Source: a virus
DNA: 27,150 nucleotides
Strand: one strand, 5' to 3'
IMG/VR virus record: IMGVR_UViG_3300030389_001492
Coordinates: 1-27,150 of that record
In this document: positions 1-6,796 of the stretch, piece by piece
Layout of the letters: every line of letters starts with the position of its first letter
How positions within the stretch are numbered: the first letter of the stretch is position 1
Translations under genes and position numbers: made by a program
The notes under the pieces: model-generated
Database searches by the model: none
Told to the model about the DNA's origin: nothing
The model's input: the letters and a program-made list of their open reading frames with translations, nothing else

Positions 1-106
1 AAAACGAGAAAACAAATCGAGAGTTGATAAGGGTCAAGAAACATATGACGTAAACGATTTTTGGTTAGAAAAAGTTGAAGTGTTTTCAAGGGAGCAAGCA
101 AGATGA
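1..106 (+). CDS. 3' end of an unidentified gene (5' end outside the window)
   Basis: The frame with codons starting at base 2 is open from the window edge to a TGA at 104-106 and encodes about 34 residues, ending in FSREQAR. The TGA overlaps the ATG of the next gene (ATGA). That arrangement recurs at many true gene junctions in this arm, and it is the main reason to believe this is a real gene end. The visible residues are charged and hydrophilic and carry no motif I recognise. A chance open frame of this length is quite possible, so confidence is moderate. Confidence 0.5.
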   Translation, partial: KRENKSRVDKGQETYDVNDFWLEKVEVFSREQAR

Positions 107-1257
107 ATGAGATACTAACAAGTAGTATACAAGCTACAGATATAGATCGTAAGATATACAAACTCTTTGATCTATTCCATGATCACGAGGGCGATACTTA
201 TACGACCACATTTGAAGTGCCTACACTAGAAGTGCCACAGGACTACAACATAGGTTTGATTGTAGGGTCAAGTGGGTCAGGTAAATCATCAATATTGAAA
301 CAGTTTGGTGAGGAGTATAAACCTACATGGATTCGTGATGCATCAATTGCTAGTCATTTTGGTGATGTAGACAATGCTATTGAGAGATTGAGTGCAGTTG
401 GTCTCAATAGTGTGCCTACATGGGCAAAGCCTAGACATGTCGTATCAAATGGCGAGGGTTTCAGGGCAGACTTGGCACGTAAGTTAAGTTATGGTGCAGT
501 CATTGATGAGTTTACATCAGTAGTCAATCGTAATGTAGCTAAGTCATGCAGTGCTAGTGTGGCTAAATACATACGTAAGCAAGGACTATCGCACATTGTA
601 TTTGCATCGTGCCATGATGATATTATAGATTGGCTTGAGCCTGATTGGGTATATAACACAGACACAAAACAACTTGTGTCGAGGGGGTCTCAAAGGCGAT
701 GGGTCAGACCCACAATTGAGCTTAGTATTTACAGATGTCAGCGAGACAAATGGGAAATGTTTAAGAACCATCACTATCTAAATCACAAGCTACCACATGC
801 TACTCGTTCATGGATAGCTAAGTGGGGAGATGAACTTGTAGCATTCGCATCATCTATATGTCTTCCCGGTCGTACCCCCGGTTTATATGAGGGCGACATT
901 CGTATGAAGTGGCGAGAGTGTAGGACAGTATGTCTACCTGACTTTCAAGGCATTGGTTTAGGCACACGATTGTCTGATACAATTGCTGACATGCATATCG
1001 AACAAGGCTTACGATATTTTTCTAAAACTAGTCACATACGCATGGGCGAGTACAGGCAGAAGTCACCTTTATGGAGACCGACTGCTACAAACTTGGTGGA
1101 TAGATCAAAGAGTGGCAACAGTAAGAGTTGGCATCACTTTCCACTAGAAAAGAAACGCATATGTTATTCACATGAGTACATAGGCGAAAACAGGAAGTCT
1201 TACGATCCTAAATGGCTAGAGGTATACAATGCAAGTAAACAAAATCAAGTGCAGTAG
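103..1257 (+). CDS. ABC-type ATPase fused to a GNAT acyltransferase
   Basis: A 384-residue two-domain protein. The N-terminal half is a P-loop ATPase: Walker A GSSGSGKS at residues 55-62, a signature-like VSNGEGFR at 114-121, Walker B ending in D135-E136 (GAVIDEFTS), and a switch histidine H171 in ASCHDD. This is the order of ABC-type ATPases. The C-terminal half (about 207-345) looks like a GNAT acyltransferase, with the acetyl-CoA-binding loop DFQGIGLGTRL at 280-290. An HHYLNHKLPHATRSW segment at 223-237 is reminiscent of Mom-like acyltransferases that modify DNA bases. No membrane segment is seen, so it is probably cytoplasmic. Its start overlaps the preceding stop. The substrate is unknown; nucleic-acid modification is my inference from the ATPase-GNAT pairing (compare TmcA, which modifies tRNA), while protein or small-molecule acetylation remains possible. 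The domain calls are firm and the role is not. Confidence 0.75.
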   Translation: MNEILTSSIQATDIDRKIYKLFDLFHDHEGDTYTTTFEVPTLEVPQDYNIGLIVGSSGSGKSSILKQFGEEYKPTWIRDASIASHFGDVDNAIERLSAVGLNSVPTWAKPRHVVSNGEGFRADLARKLSYGAVIDEFTSVVNRNVAKSCSASVAKYIRKQGLSHIVFASCHDDIIDWLEPDWVYNTDTKQLVSRGSQRRWVRPTIELSIYRCQRDKWEMFKNHHYLNHKLPHATRSWIAKWGDELVAFASSICLPGRTPGLYEGDIRMKWRECRTVCLPDFQGIGLGTRLSDTIADMHIEQGLRYFSKTSHIRMGEYRQKSPLWRPTATNLVDRSKSGNSKSWHHFPLEKKRICYSHEYIGENRKSYDPKWLEVYNASKQNQVQ

Positions 1258-1420
1258 TGAGTTGATGCGACAGAGAAATACACCTGATGAGGAAGCATTC
1301 AAAGTTACACTACAGGGTTTGACTTTGAATGAGGTTGAAAAGGTGGCAGAGTTTGTCACAAATGTTTTAATGAAGAATAGAAATCAAATGGCATATAAAT
1401 ATGGGAGAATGTATGAATGA
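1229..1420 (+). CDS. Small hypothetical protein (63 aa)
   Basis: Encodes a 63-residue soluble protein overlapping the end of the ATPase-GNAT gene by 29 bases. The ATG at 1229 has AGAGGT shortly upstream, which favours it; an in-frame ATG at 1265 would give 51 residues. The middle (TLNEVEKVAEFVTNVLMKN) should form an amphipathic helix. The stop overlaps the next start as ATGA at 1417-1420, which suggests coupled translation. I recognise no family, and no function can be assigned. Confidence 0.6.
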   Translation: MQVNKIKCSSELMRQRNTPDEEAFKVTLQGLTLNEVEKVAEFVTNVLMKNRNQMAYKYGRMYE

Positions 1421-1824
1421 TAAATAAAATACCAGAATTTTGTCAGTCACATTGGCTATGGAGAATACCTTTAGCTATCGTGTTTATTCAACAAGGGTGG
1501 TGGAAGATGCCCATTGATATGTCCGAAGCAGAATCATATGGATTATCATATCTCACTTGGTGGGTAGTAGCTTATGGAGAATTTCTTTCAGGTATAGGTT
1601 TACTTGTAGGTGGTGTTATGAACGTGCAATGGATGTATGAAGTACCTAATTGGGTAGGCGATATGATCACTAGATTTAGTGGCATCACTATCTGTTGTAT
1701 TATGACAGGGGTAATATGGGTAGGTGATCCAGAAAGTATACTTGATGTAGTGTTCTATGATAATCTTCATGTGTTACTGTGGGTTGGTGGATTATATTTT
1801 GCATTGAGAGGAAATAAAGTATGA
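1417..1824 (+). CDS. DoxX-like integral membrane protein
   Basis: A 135-residue protein with about four hydrophobic segments: roughly 14-26, 45-67, 88-103 and 117-130. The pattern resembles DoxX-family small membrane proteins, with an RIPLAIVFIQQGWWK first segment (an Arg followed by a Gly/Lys-rich helix end) and a GEFLSGIGLLVGG second segment. Cellular DoxX proteins are tied to redox and respiratory complexes, but what a phage copy does is unknown. It is joined by ATGA overlaps to both neighbours, within a block of small membrane proteins. A different four-helix membrane protein is possible. Presence of the gene is solid; the family call is moderate. Confidence 0.65.
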   Translation: MINKIPEFCQSHWLWRIPLAIVFIQQGWWKMPIDMSEAESYGLSYLTWWVVAYGEFLSGIGLLVGGVMNVQWMYEVPNWVGDMITRFSGITICCIMTGVIWVGDPESILDVVFYDNLHVLLWVGGLYFALRGNKV

Positions 1825-2024
1825 GTGATGAGATAAAAAAAGCATGTCAAGAACAGGCTGAAGAGGGTTACAAAATGTTCTTGTGGTTCTGCAAATGGTT
1901 TTCATACTATTGCATATTTATTATGTTAGTGTTAGCATCATGTAATTTTGGTGTTGATGGAACAGGTGGTAAAAGTAATGGAGAATTACACGAAGAGTAT
2001 AAAGAAAGGATGGGATTAAAATGA
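1821..2024 (+). CDS. Small membrane protein or candidate lipoprotein (67 aa)
   Basis: Encodes 67 residues with one hydrophobic segment (about 24-40) that ends in LVLASC, a sequence fitting a lipobox with Cys41. The ATG at 1821 overlaps the previous stop (ATGA) and has GAGGA upstream. A second in-frame ATG at 1875, preceded by GAGGG, would start 22 residues before that cysteine and would make a conventional lipoprotein signal peptide. After the cysteine come about 26 polar residues with a GTGGKSNG linker. Whether it is a lipoprotein or a single-pass inner-membrane protein depends on which start is used. Small phage lipoproteins can block superinfection or act as spanins, but nothing here decides between those roles. 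Confidence 0.6.
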   Translation: MSDEIKKACQEQAEEGYKMFLWFCKWFSYYCIFIMLVLASCNFGVDGTGGKSNGELHEEYKERMGLK

Positions 2025-2509
2025 AAGATTCAAAAGGAAGACCAATTTGTAGAATTTGTAAAATTAAATTAATCAAATTAGATAATTGGACAAAAGCAAA
2101 TGCAGAGGGTGGTATTAAAAACCCTAGTACTAGAAACATAAGGTATATTTGTACACCCTGTGACAATCATAAATCATTTATGAGGAGACAGAAACAAAAG
2201 GCTATTTATAATCCTGATAATAAAGGATGCGTGTATGCACTAAGTAATCCAGCATATAAGGGGTGGATTAAAATTGGGAGAACTAATGATATTAAACAAA
2301 GGATATCATCATACCAAACAGGCACACCATTTAGTGATTATGTCATTGAAAGTCAGTACACATTTGATGAGTATAAAAATGCAGAAGCTAACATTCATGC
2401 TAAGTTATCAAGTGTTTATAAGGAACGCATAAGAGAGTGGTACAGAGTAGATGTATCTAAAGTTAAAGACATTATGAGGGATGAGTATAATGAAACCATA
2501 TCACAATGA
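2021..2509 (+). CDS. Zinc-ribbon protein with T5orf172 (GIY-YIG-like) domain
   Basis: A 162-residue protein in two parts. Residues 10-47 hold two Cys pairs (C10/C13 and C44/C47), a likely zinc ribbon. Residues 69-143 match the T5orf172/MUG113 branch of the GIY-YIG nuclease fold: GCVYALSNP, then WIKIGRTND, a QRISSYQTGTP segment, E122 in the AEANIHAKL helix, and a closing REWYRV. Family members are DNA-binding or nuclease-like proteins in phages and viruses. Possible jobs are host DNA attack, DNA repair or a stand-alone homing-type nuclease; the sequence does not separate these. It overlaps the previous gene by ATGA, has a stop inside the next gene, and is clearly more AT-rich than the ATPase-GNAT gene. 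Confidence 0.75.
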   Translation: MKDSKGRPICRICKIKLIKLDNWTKANAEGGIKNPSTRNIRYICTPCDNHKSFMRRQKQKAIYNPDNKGCVYALSNPAYKGWIKIGRTNDIKQRISSYQTGTPFSDYVIESQYTFDEYKNAEANIHAKLSSVYKERIREWYRVDVSKVKDIMRDEYNETISQ

Positions 2510-2711
2510 GGGATTTGGATTGTCCTTTTTAGCAATAGTATTTTTCATGTTGATATTTCCGGCTATTATTTTATTTGTATCAATGGGTACGTGGGATACA
2601 TTCGTTAGGATGCACATACCTGATGGTGATTGTTGGGAGAATGCCAAACATGAGAGGGTATGTAAGCAAACTGCAAACTGTAAAATATGGAGGAATTTTT
2701 GTGATGGATAG
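2490..2711 (+). CDS. Small single-pass membrane protein with Cys-rich tail
   Basis: I chose the ATG at 2490 because GAGGG (2476-2480) lies 9 bases upstream; an in-frame ATG at 2481 would sit directly on that ribosome-binding site. The 73-residue product has one strong hydrophobic stretch (about 10-33) and then a hydrophilic tail with four cysteines (CWEN, ERVCK, ANCK, NFCDG) that could form disulfides in the periplasm. It starts inside the end of the zinc-ribbon gene. Function is unknown. Its architecture resembles the product of 2894-3097, so the two may be related in role. Confidence 0.6.
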   Translation: MKPYHNEGFGLSFLAIVFFMLIFPAIILFVSMGTWDTFVRMHIPDGDCWENAKHERVCKQTANCKIWRNFCDG

Positions 2712-2925
2712 AGGTATGAAAATTAGTTTAATAGACAATCATTTAAAAACAGCAATAGAAACAATACAAAAGCATTATAAAAATAAATATGATAATGCTG
2801 TATTAGTTCCTGATAGTGTGGAAATAATGCAAAGACATCCTGAAATTGTATCTGCTCTTATTTCACACTTAACTCAAGATCAAATACTAGACCATGAAAA
2901 AGATAAATGGTTTTTGGAAAGTTAA
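2704..2925 (+). CDS. Small hypothetical protein (73 aa)
   Basis: The ATG at 2704 follows GGAGG by about 10 bases and begins MDRGMKISLIDNH. A longer upstream reading frame lacks such a site and would run through the preceding membrane gene. The protein is soluble and predicted mostly helical, with a PDSVEIMQRHPEIVSALISHL segment near its C-terminal third. It overlaps the preceding gene by 8 bases. I recognise no family. Confidence 0.55.
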   Translation: MDRGMKISLIDNHLKTAIETIQKHYKNKYDNAVLVPDSVEIMQRHPEIVSALISHLTQDQILDHEKDKWFLES

Positions 2926-3097
2926 TAGGTGGAAGAGTTTACTATTTATTATAGTGATTGCCTATTTGTGGGAGTTGCATATTGAAAAAAGATTTATTAG
3001 TATGTGGCATTACCCAAAAGTTGTAATTTGTGGAGATGAACATGAAAAAAATCAAGATAGTGCGTGTAAATCCAATCGCAAAAGTTATGCTGAGTGA
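2894..3097 (+). CDS. Small single-pass membrane protein (67 aa)
   Basis: The ATG at 2894 opens inside the end of the preceding gene. The product has a basic start (MKKINGFWKVNRWK), one hydrophobic segment (about 15-27) and a polar tail with two cysteines, so an N-in membrane topology is likely. No good ribosome-binding site is visible, and the last 56 bases overlap the small basic gene at 3042, which does have one. Translational coupling could explain its expression. It may equally be a chance frame. Confidence 0.45.
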   Translation: MKKINGFWKVNRWKSLLFIIVIAYLWELHIEKRFISMWHYPKVVICGDEHEKNQDSACKSNRKSYAE

Positions 3098-3200
3098 TCG
3101 GAAGTCTCCACAGATTGTGCCACCTAAGAAAGGCAAGAAAAAACCACACAAACGTGTAAAATTTAATGTGAGGAGTGACCAATATGACACAGAGATTTAA
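3042..3200 (+). CDS. Small basic protein (52 aa)
   Basis: An ATG at 3042 with GGAG 6 bases upstream opens a 52-codon frame ending in TAA at 3198-3200. The product starts MKKIKIVRVN and carries a very basic stretch, PPKKGKKKPHKRVKF, at about residues 27-41. It is therefore strongly positively charged and could bind nucleic acid or a polyanionic surface. The frame ends inside the start of the next gene. No family is recognised; the ribosome-binding site and charge pattern are the support. Confidence 0.55.
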   Translation: MKKIKIVRVNPIAKVMLSDRKSPQIVPPKKGKKKPHKRVKFNVRSDQYDTEI

Positions 3201-3444
3201 ACAAATAAAAAATCCTGTACAATTTAGCAAGATGATGAGTGCTATAAGTGATATAATACCATACGATATGGACGAAGAGGATATAATTGCAATTGTCTTT
3301 GCTATTATGTCTATGTATGTACATGATTCTGATACTGCTGAGTATGTATTGACATTGTGTGCAGATAATGTTAGAGAATTTTATGATCGTATCCATGTTA
3401 ATGATACTGTTATAAATATTACAACTGTAAATAGGTTACAATAA
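3184..3444 (+). CDS. Small hypothetical protein (86 aa)
   Basis: The start is the ATG at 3184, with AGGAG at 3171-3175 spaced 8 bases upstream. A GTG at 3175 is in frame but lies on the ribosome-binding site itself. The 86-residue product is acidic and predicted helical; a DMDEEDIIAIVFAIMSMYV stretch at 28-46 is amphipathic rather than a clear membrane span. Its TAA shares one base with the next ATG (TAATG). No family is recognised. Confidence 0.6.
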   Translation: MTQRFKQIKNPVQFSKMMSAISDIIPYDMDEEDIIAIVFAIMSMYVHDSDTAEYVLTLCADNVREFYDRIHVNDTVINITTVNRLQ

Positions 3445-3587
3445 TGAATGAGTTACCTTATGATATTAAATCATTCTTAGACGAAATAGGTGTGCGTGAA
3501 ACAGTTACTATTATAAAAGAGGAGCTACCACGCATCGAATATGACATTTGGCTACCATCCTGTAAGGGTGAAGAGCCACCATTTTAA
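3444..3587 (+). CDS. Very small hypothetical protein (47 aa)
   Basis: An ATG at 3444 overlapping the previous stop by one base (TAATG) opens a 47-codon frame ending in TAA at 3585-3587, just before the ribosome-binding site of the recombinase gene. The product starts MNELPYDIKSFLDEIGV and is acidic. The tight fit between two genes and the coupling-type start support it. No family is recognised. Confidence 0.5.
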   Translation: MNELPYDIKSFLDEIGVRETVTIIKEELPRIEYDIWLPSCKGEEPPF

Positions 3588-3600
3588 ATTAGGAGATATT

Positions 3601-4728
3601 ATGAACAAGAAAATACCAAAATATACTAAAGTAGTACGTGATTCTGATGGAAGTACATGGTGGGAGTACAATCCACCTATAAAGGCAGTAGTGGTGGGCA
3701 TCGTGCATCCCATGAGGTGTGAAGCAAATCGCTATGCATCCTACAATAAGATACAAGAGCAGAATAATAAGCTAGATAAGTGGCAAAAGTTCGTTATTGC
3801 ACAGAAAATACCAACTGACAAAAGCACACTTTATGCTTTATTTAGATTTTATCAAACTACACACAGTTTCAACAAGTTACGTGAGCAAACTAGGCGAGAT
3901 TATCGCAATGTTATGCATAATGGCTTGATGACTAAGATAAAAAGTGGCAGAACACTACAAAATATTAAGCTAGGTAAGCTATGTAGGTCAGACATTAAGT
4001 CAGCATACGAAAAATGGCTAGAAAGAGGGGTGAGAACTGCTAACATTACCCATTCTGTATTGCGTAAGGTACTAAATGTCGCACTTGAGTACGATATTAT
4101 CGTGGCTAACCCTTGTTTGGGCATAGAAAAACAAAAAGAGGTGGCTAGGAAAGTAGTTTGGACACAAAAAGAGGTGCGATTGTTCCTAGAAACTGCATAT
4201 AGCAAGTGGAAGTGGAGAAATATAGGCTTAATTACTCACATGGCTTACGAATGGGGGCAGAGAGTGGGTGATATGCGTGAGTTGAAGTGGTCATGTGTCA
4301 ATCTAGATGACAAAGTTTTGACACTTGAGCAATCTAAACGTAGATCAGAGGTGTTTTTACCTATTTCTGATGATTTAGTTCGTATGTTGAAGCAACAACA
4401 TGAAGATTGGGGATGGCAAGAGTACGTTGCACCTAATGTATCTGCATATAAGGGTGTATATAGACCTTACGATAAGACACAAATATCTACAAAAGCAAAT
4501 GAGATCAAAGATAAGTGTGGATTGTCACCTGATTTGAGGATTATGGACATGAGAAGAACAAAAATCACAGAGATGGTTGAGGGTGGTGTTGATATAACAC
4601 AAATTATGTCAGTAAGTGGGCATCAGAACGTGCAATCGGTGACTCCATATGTAAAACACACACTAAAATCAGCAAAAAGTGCGTTGTCTAAGACACAATC
4701 ATTAAATTTTTATGGTGGTGAGTCTTGA
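3601..4728 (+). CDS. int: Tyrosine recombinase / phage integrase
   Basis: A 375-residue protein. The ATG at 3601 follows AGGAG at 3591-3595 and is preferred over an upstream in-frame ATG at 3541, which lies inside the 47-aa gene. An N-terminal SAM-like core-binding region spans about 55-170 and the catalytic domain about 185-360. Catalytic residues are R221 (in GQRVGDMRELKW), K246 in the beta-hairpin (LEQSKRR), R318 (in MDMRRTK), H341 (in SGHQN) and the nucleophile Y350 (TPYVKHT). The usual first histidine of the HxxR box is M315. Tyrosine recombinases integrate and excise phage genomes or resolve DNA multimers. No att site could be identified. The gene sits directly upstream of the replication module. 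Confidence 0.9.
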   Translation: MNKKIPKYTKVVRDSDGSTWWEYNPPIKAVVVGIVHPMRCEANRYASYNKIQEQNNKLDKWQKFVIAQKIPTDKSTLYALFRFYQTTHSFNKLREQTRRDYRNVMHNGLMTKIKSGRTLQNIKLGKLCRSDIKSAYEKWLERGVRTANITHSVLRKVLNVALEYDIIVANPCLGIEKQKEVARKVVWTQKEVRLFLETAYSKWKWRNIGLITHMAYEWGQRVGDMRELKWSCVNLDDKVLTLEQSKRRSEVFLPISDDLVRMLKQQHEDWGWQEYVAPNVSAYKGVYRPYDKTQISTKANEIKDKCGLSPDLRIMDMRRTKITEMVEGGVDITQIMSVSGHQNVQSVTPYVKHTLKSAKSALSKTQSLNFYGGES

Positions 4729-4774
4729 CAAAATAAAATTTTTAGTTCATGTACATTATAAGTGGAGCATCTAG

Positions 4775-5572
4775 ATGTTTATAAATACATATATAAATGA
4801 TTTACACATAAGTGAGGGCGATAGCTATCGTGGTGATTGTCCTTTATGTAGAGGAAAGAATACATTTACTGCCACCAAGATGGATGGCACTATTGTGTTT
4901 AATTGTTATAAAGTATCGTGTGGATCAAGAGGTAAAGTATCTGTGGGATTAAATCGTGAAGACATATACAATCTTATGAATAGATCAGGTGAGTTGCCAC
5001 AGGGCAAGTCAGAGGAGTTTGAACTGCCAACTTATGTGACGCATGATCTAAGCAAACCTATCATCAAGGCTTTCATGTCTAGGTGGGGATTGCATAAGAA
5101 CTTATCAGCATCTTATGTGATGTACGATGTAAAAGATGATCGTCTTGTTTTTCCTCTTCGAGATGAGAATGGTACACTCATAGATGCTATAGGACGTAGC
5201 TTAGTTGGGGGGCATCCGAAATGGCTACGTTACAGTGGTAGGGCAGACTACTACGTGCAACATACGTGGGGGAGAAAAAAGAAAGCAATCATAGTTGAGG
5301 ACGTTGTGTCATCTCTAGTAGTCTATGATTGTTTTCCTGATGTCGATGGTGTTGCCATATTGGGTACTAATCTCAATCATCGACACATTGATTTTTTGTC
5401 TAAGTATGAACATTGTGTAGTTGCCCTAGACCCTGATGCGAGGAGTAAGACAGTTACTTACACAAAGGAATTAAAAAATTATGTTCCTGAAGTAACTGCT
5501 TACCCCTTGACAGATGATATAAAATATAGGAAAGTTGAAGACATAGACGGATTAAAAGAGGTGTTGGCATGA
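4775..5572 (+). CDS. DNA primase (zinc finger plus TOPRIM)
   Basis: A 265-residue protein that matches the N-terminal half of T7 gp4-type primase-helicases. The zinc-binding domain has C22/C25 and C44/C49 (CPLC ... CYKVSC). The TOPRIM fold carries the catalytic glutamate E175 (IIVEDVVSS) and the metal-binding D219 and D221 (ALDPDA). It should synthesise RNA primers at the fork. The start at 4775 has GGAG 7 bases upstream. The helicase is a separate gene, joined by an ATGA overlap at 5569-5572, so equimolar expression is likely. Residues 73-79 (ELPQGKS) are encoded by an exact repeat shared with the polymerase gene. Confidence 0.9.
   Translation: MFINTYINDLHISEGDSYRGDCPLCRGKNTFTATKMDGTIVFNCYKVSCGSRGKVSVGLNREDIYNLMNRSGELPQGKSEEFELPTYVTHDLSKPIIKAFMSRWGLHKNLSASYVMYDVKDDRLVFPLRDENGTLIDAIGRSLVGGHPKWLRYSGRADYYVQHTWGRKKKAIIVEDVVSSLVVYDCFPDVDGVAILGTNLNHRHIDFLSKYEHCVVALDPDARSKTVTYTKELKNYVPEVTAYPLTDDIKYRKVEDIDGLKEVLA
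4990..5013 (+). repeat. 24-base direct repeat, copy 1 (in primase)
   Basis: Bases 4990-5013, beginning TGAGTTGCCACAGGGC and ending AAGTCAGA, are identical to 7159-7182. The copy lies between the zinc finger and the TOPRIM domain of the primase and encodes ELPQGKS in the reading frame. Flanking bases differ on both sides. Confidence 0.95.
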
Positions 5573-6789
5573 CAGAGTTGGCTTTAATACGATCACTCAT
5601 GGACAAGAAGTTCTATGATGAACATAAGGGGGCTAAGTCACCTGATAAAATATTTTCAAAAGACGTTGTTAAGATTAAGCAAGTCTTAGACTATTCAATG
5701 AAGAAGTATGAGAAGAGTCTAACTGTGGATGAGCTACAGGCTTTGTTTATGGCAAACAATCCTACAATGACAACTGCTAATCGACAGGTTTACACAAACT
5801 TGTTTGCTAAATTAAGCAAGCAACAGCCTATGAACAAAGATATAGCTAGTGACGTTCTATCTAGTTTGTTTAGGCAGATGTTGGGCGAGGAGATTGCAAA
5901 CATAGGATTTGACTACGTAAATGGTTCAACTAAATCACTAGAACCTCTACGTAAGATAATACATAAGCACAATGACGATTTTCTACCTAATCTAGAGATT
6001 GTTTGGGAAGACATAAGTGTGGAAACATTGCTACGTCTTAACAATCTTGAAGCTAAGTGGAAGTTTAACTTACCCACTCTTAAACAAAGAATAGAGGGCA
6101 TCAGCGATGGGCATTTGGTTATGATTGGTGCAAGACCTAACACAGGCAAAACATCGTTTCAGGCATCAATTTTAGCAGGTCCGGGTGGATTTGTAGATCA
6201 GGGTGCAAGATGTGTCATACTTACAAATGAAGAAGCATATCACAGGGTGGGTATTCGCTACATGAGTGCGGCAACAGGAATGAGTAGAGATGAAATAAGA
6301 GCAAACCCCTCTAAAACACAACTGTTATACAAGAGGGTGCTAGATCGTTTATCAATCAAAGATTGTACAGATAAGTACATGGACTATGTTGAGTTGGTTA
6401 TTAGGGCAGTTAAGCCTGACATTGTTGTGTTGGATATGGGTGACAAGTTTGCTATGCGTACAAGTGATAAGTCCGATGTGTACTTGAAAGATGCAACAAT
6501 ACATGCTAGAAACATGGCTAAGATATATAACTGTGCAGTAATATGGATGAGTCAGCTATCTGCTGAAGCAGAGGGCAGAGTCACACCTAATCAATCTATG
6601 CTTGAGGGTTCTAAGACAGGTAAAGCGGCAGAAACAGATTTGATGTTACTGTTATCTAAAGACCCCATGCTTGAGGGCGAGGAAGAAACAGATATAAGAC
6701 ATATAGTTGTATCTAAGAATAAGTTGAATGGATGGCATGGTACAGTTACCTGTCGTTTAGATAAAGAGAAATCATTTTATATACCTTGA
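5569..6789 (+). CDS. Replicative DNA helicase, DnaB/gp4-like
   Basis: A 406-residue protein with an N-terminal helical region (1-150) and a RecA-like helicase core. Walker A is GARPNTGKTS at 187-196, Walker B DIVVLDMGD at 284-292, and the sensor strand VIWMSQLS at 324-331 with Q329; the GSKTGKAAETD segment (347-357) matches the nucleotide-sensing region of DnaB-family helicases. It should form a hexamer that unwinds the fork ahead of the polymerase. Start and stop sit in tight junctions with primase (ATGA overlap) and polymerase (7-base gap carrying GAGGA). Together primase and helicase equal one T7 gp4. Confidence 0.9.
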   Translation: MTELALIRSLMDKKFYDEHKGAKSPDKIFSKDVVKIKQVLDYSMKKYEKSLTVDELQALFMANNPTMTTANRQVYTNLFAKLSKQQPMNKDIASDVLSSLFRQMLGEEIANIGFDYVNGSTKSLEPLRKIIHKHNDDFLPNLEIVWEDISVETLLRLNNLEAKWKFNLPTLKQRIEGISDGHLVMIGARPNTGKTSFQASILAGPGGFVDQGARCVILTNEEAYHRVGIRYMSAATGMSRDEIRANPSKTQLLYKRVLDRLSIKDCTDKYMDYVELVIRAVKPDIVVLDMGDKFAMRTSDKSDVYLKDATIHARNMAKIYNCAVIWMSQLSAEAEGRVTPNQSMLEGSKTGKAAETDLMLLLSKDPMLEGEEETDIRHIVVSKNKLNGWHGTVTCRLDKEKSFYIP

Positions 6790-6796
6790 GGATAAG

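Noticed and set aside
3175-3183. GTG start at 3175 for the 86-aa gene, and TTG start at 11382 for the DUF3310 gene
   Set aside because: Both fall on or upstream of the ribosome-binding site of a well-placed ATG (3184 and 11397).
3541-3600. Longer recombinase start at 3541
   Set aside because: It lies inside the 47-aa gene and has no ribosome-binding site, whereas 3601 has AGGAG 5 bases upstream.
4725-4760. TTGACA at the end of the recombinase gene as a promoter for primase
   Set aside because: No acceptable -10 lies 16-18 bases away; the best match (TACATT at 4752) is 21 bases off. Left out as a feature, though an unusual promoter is possible.
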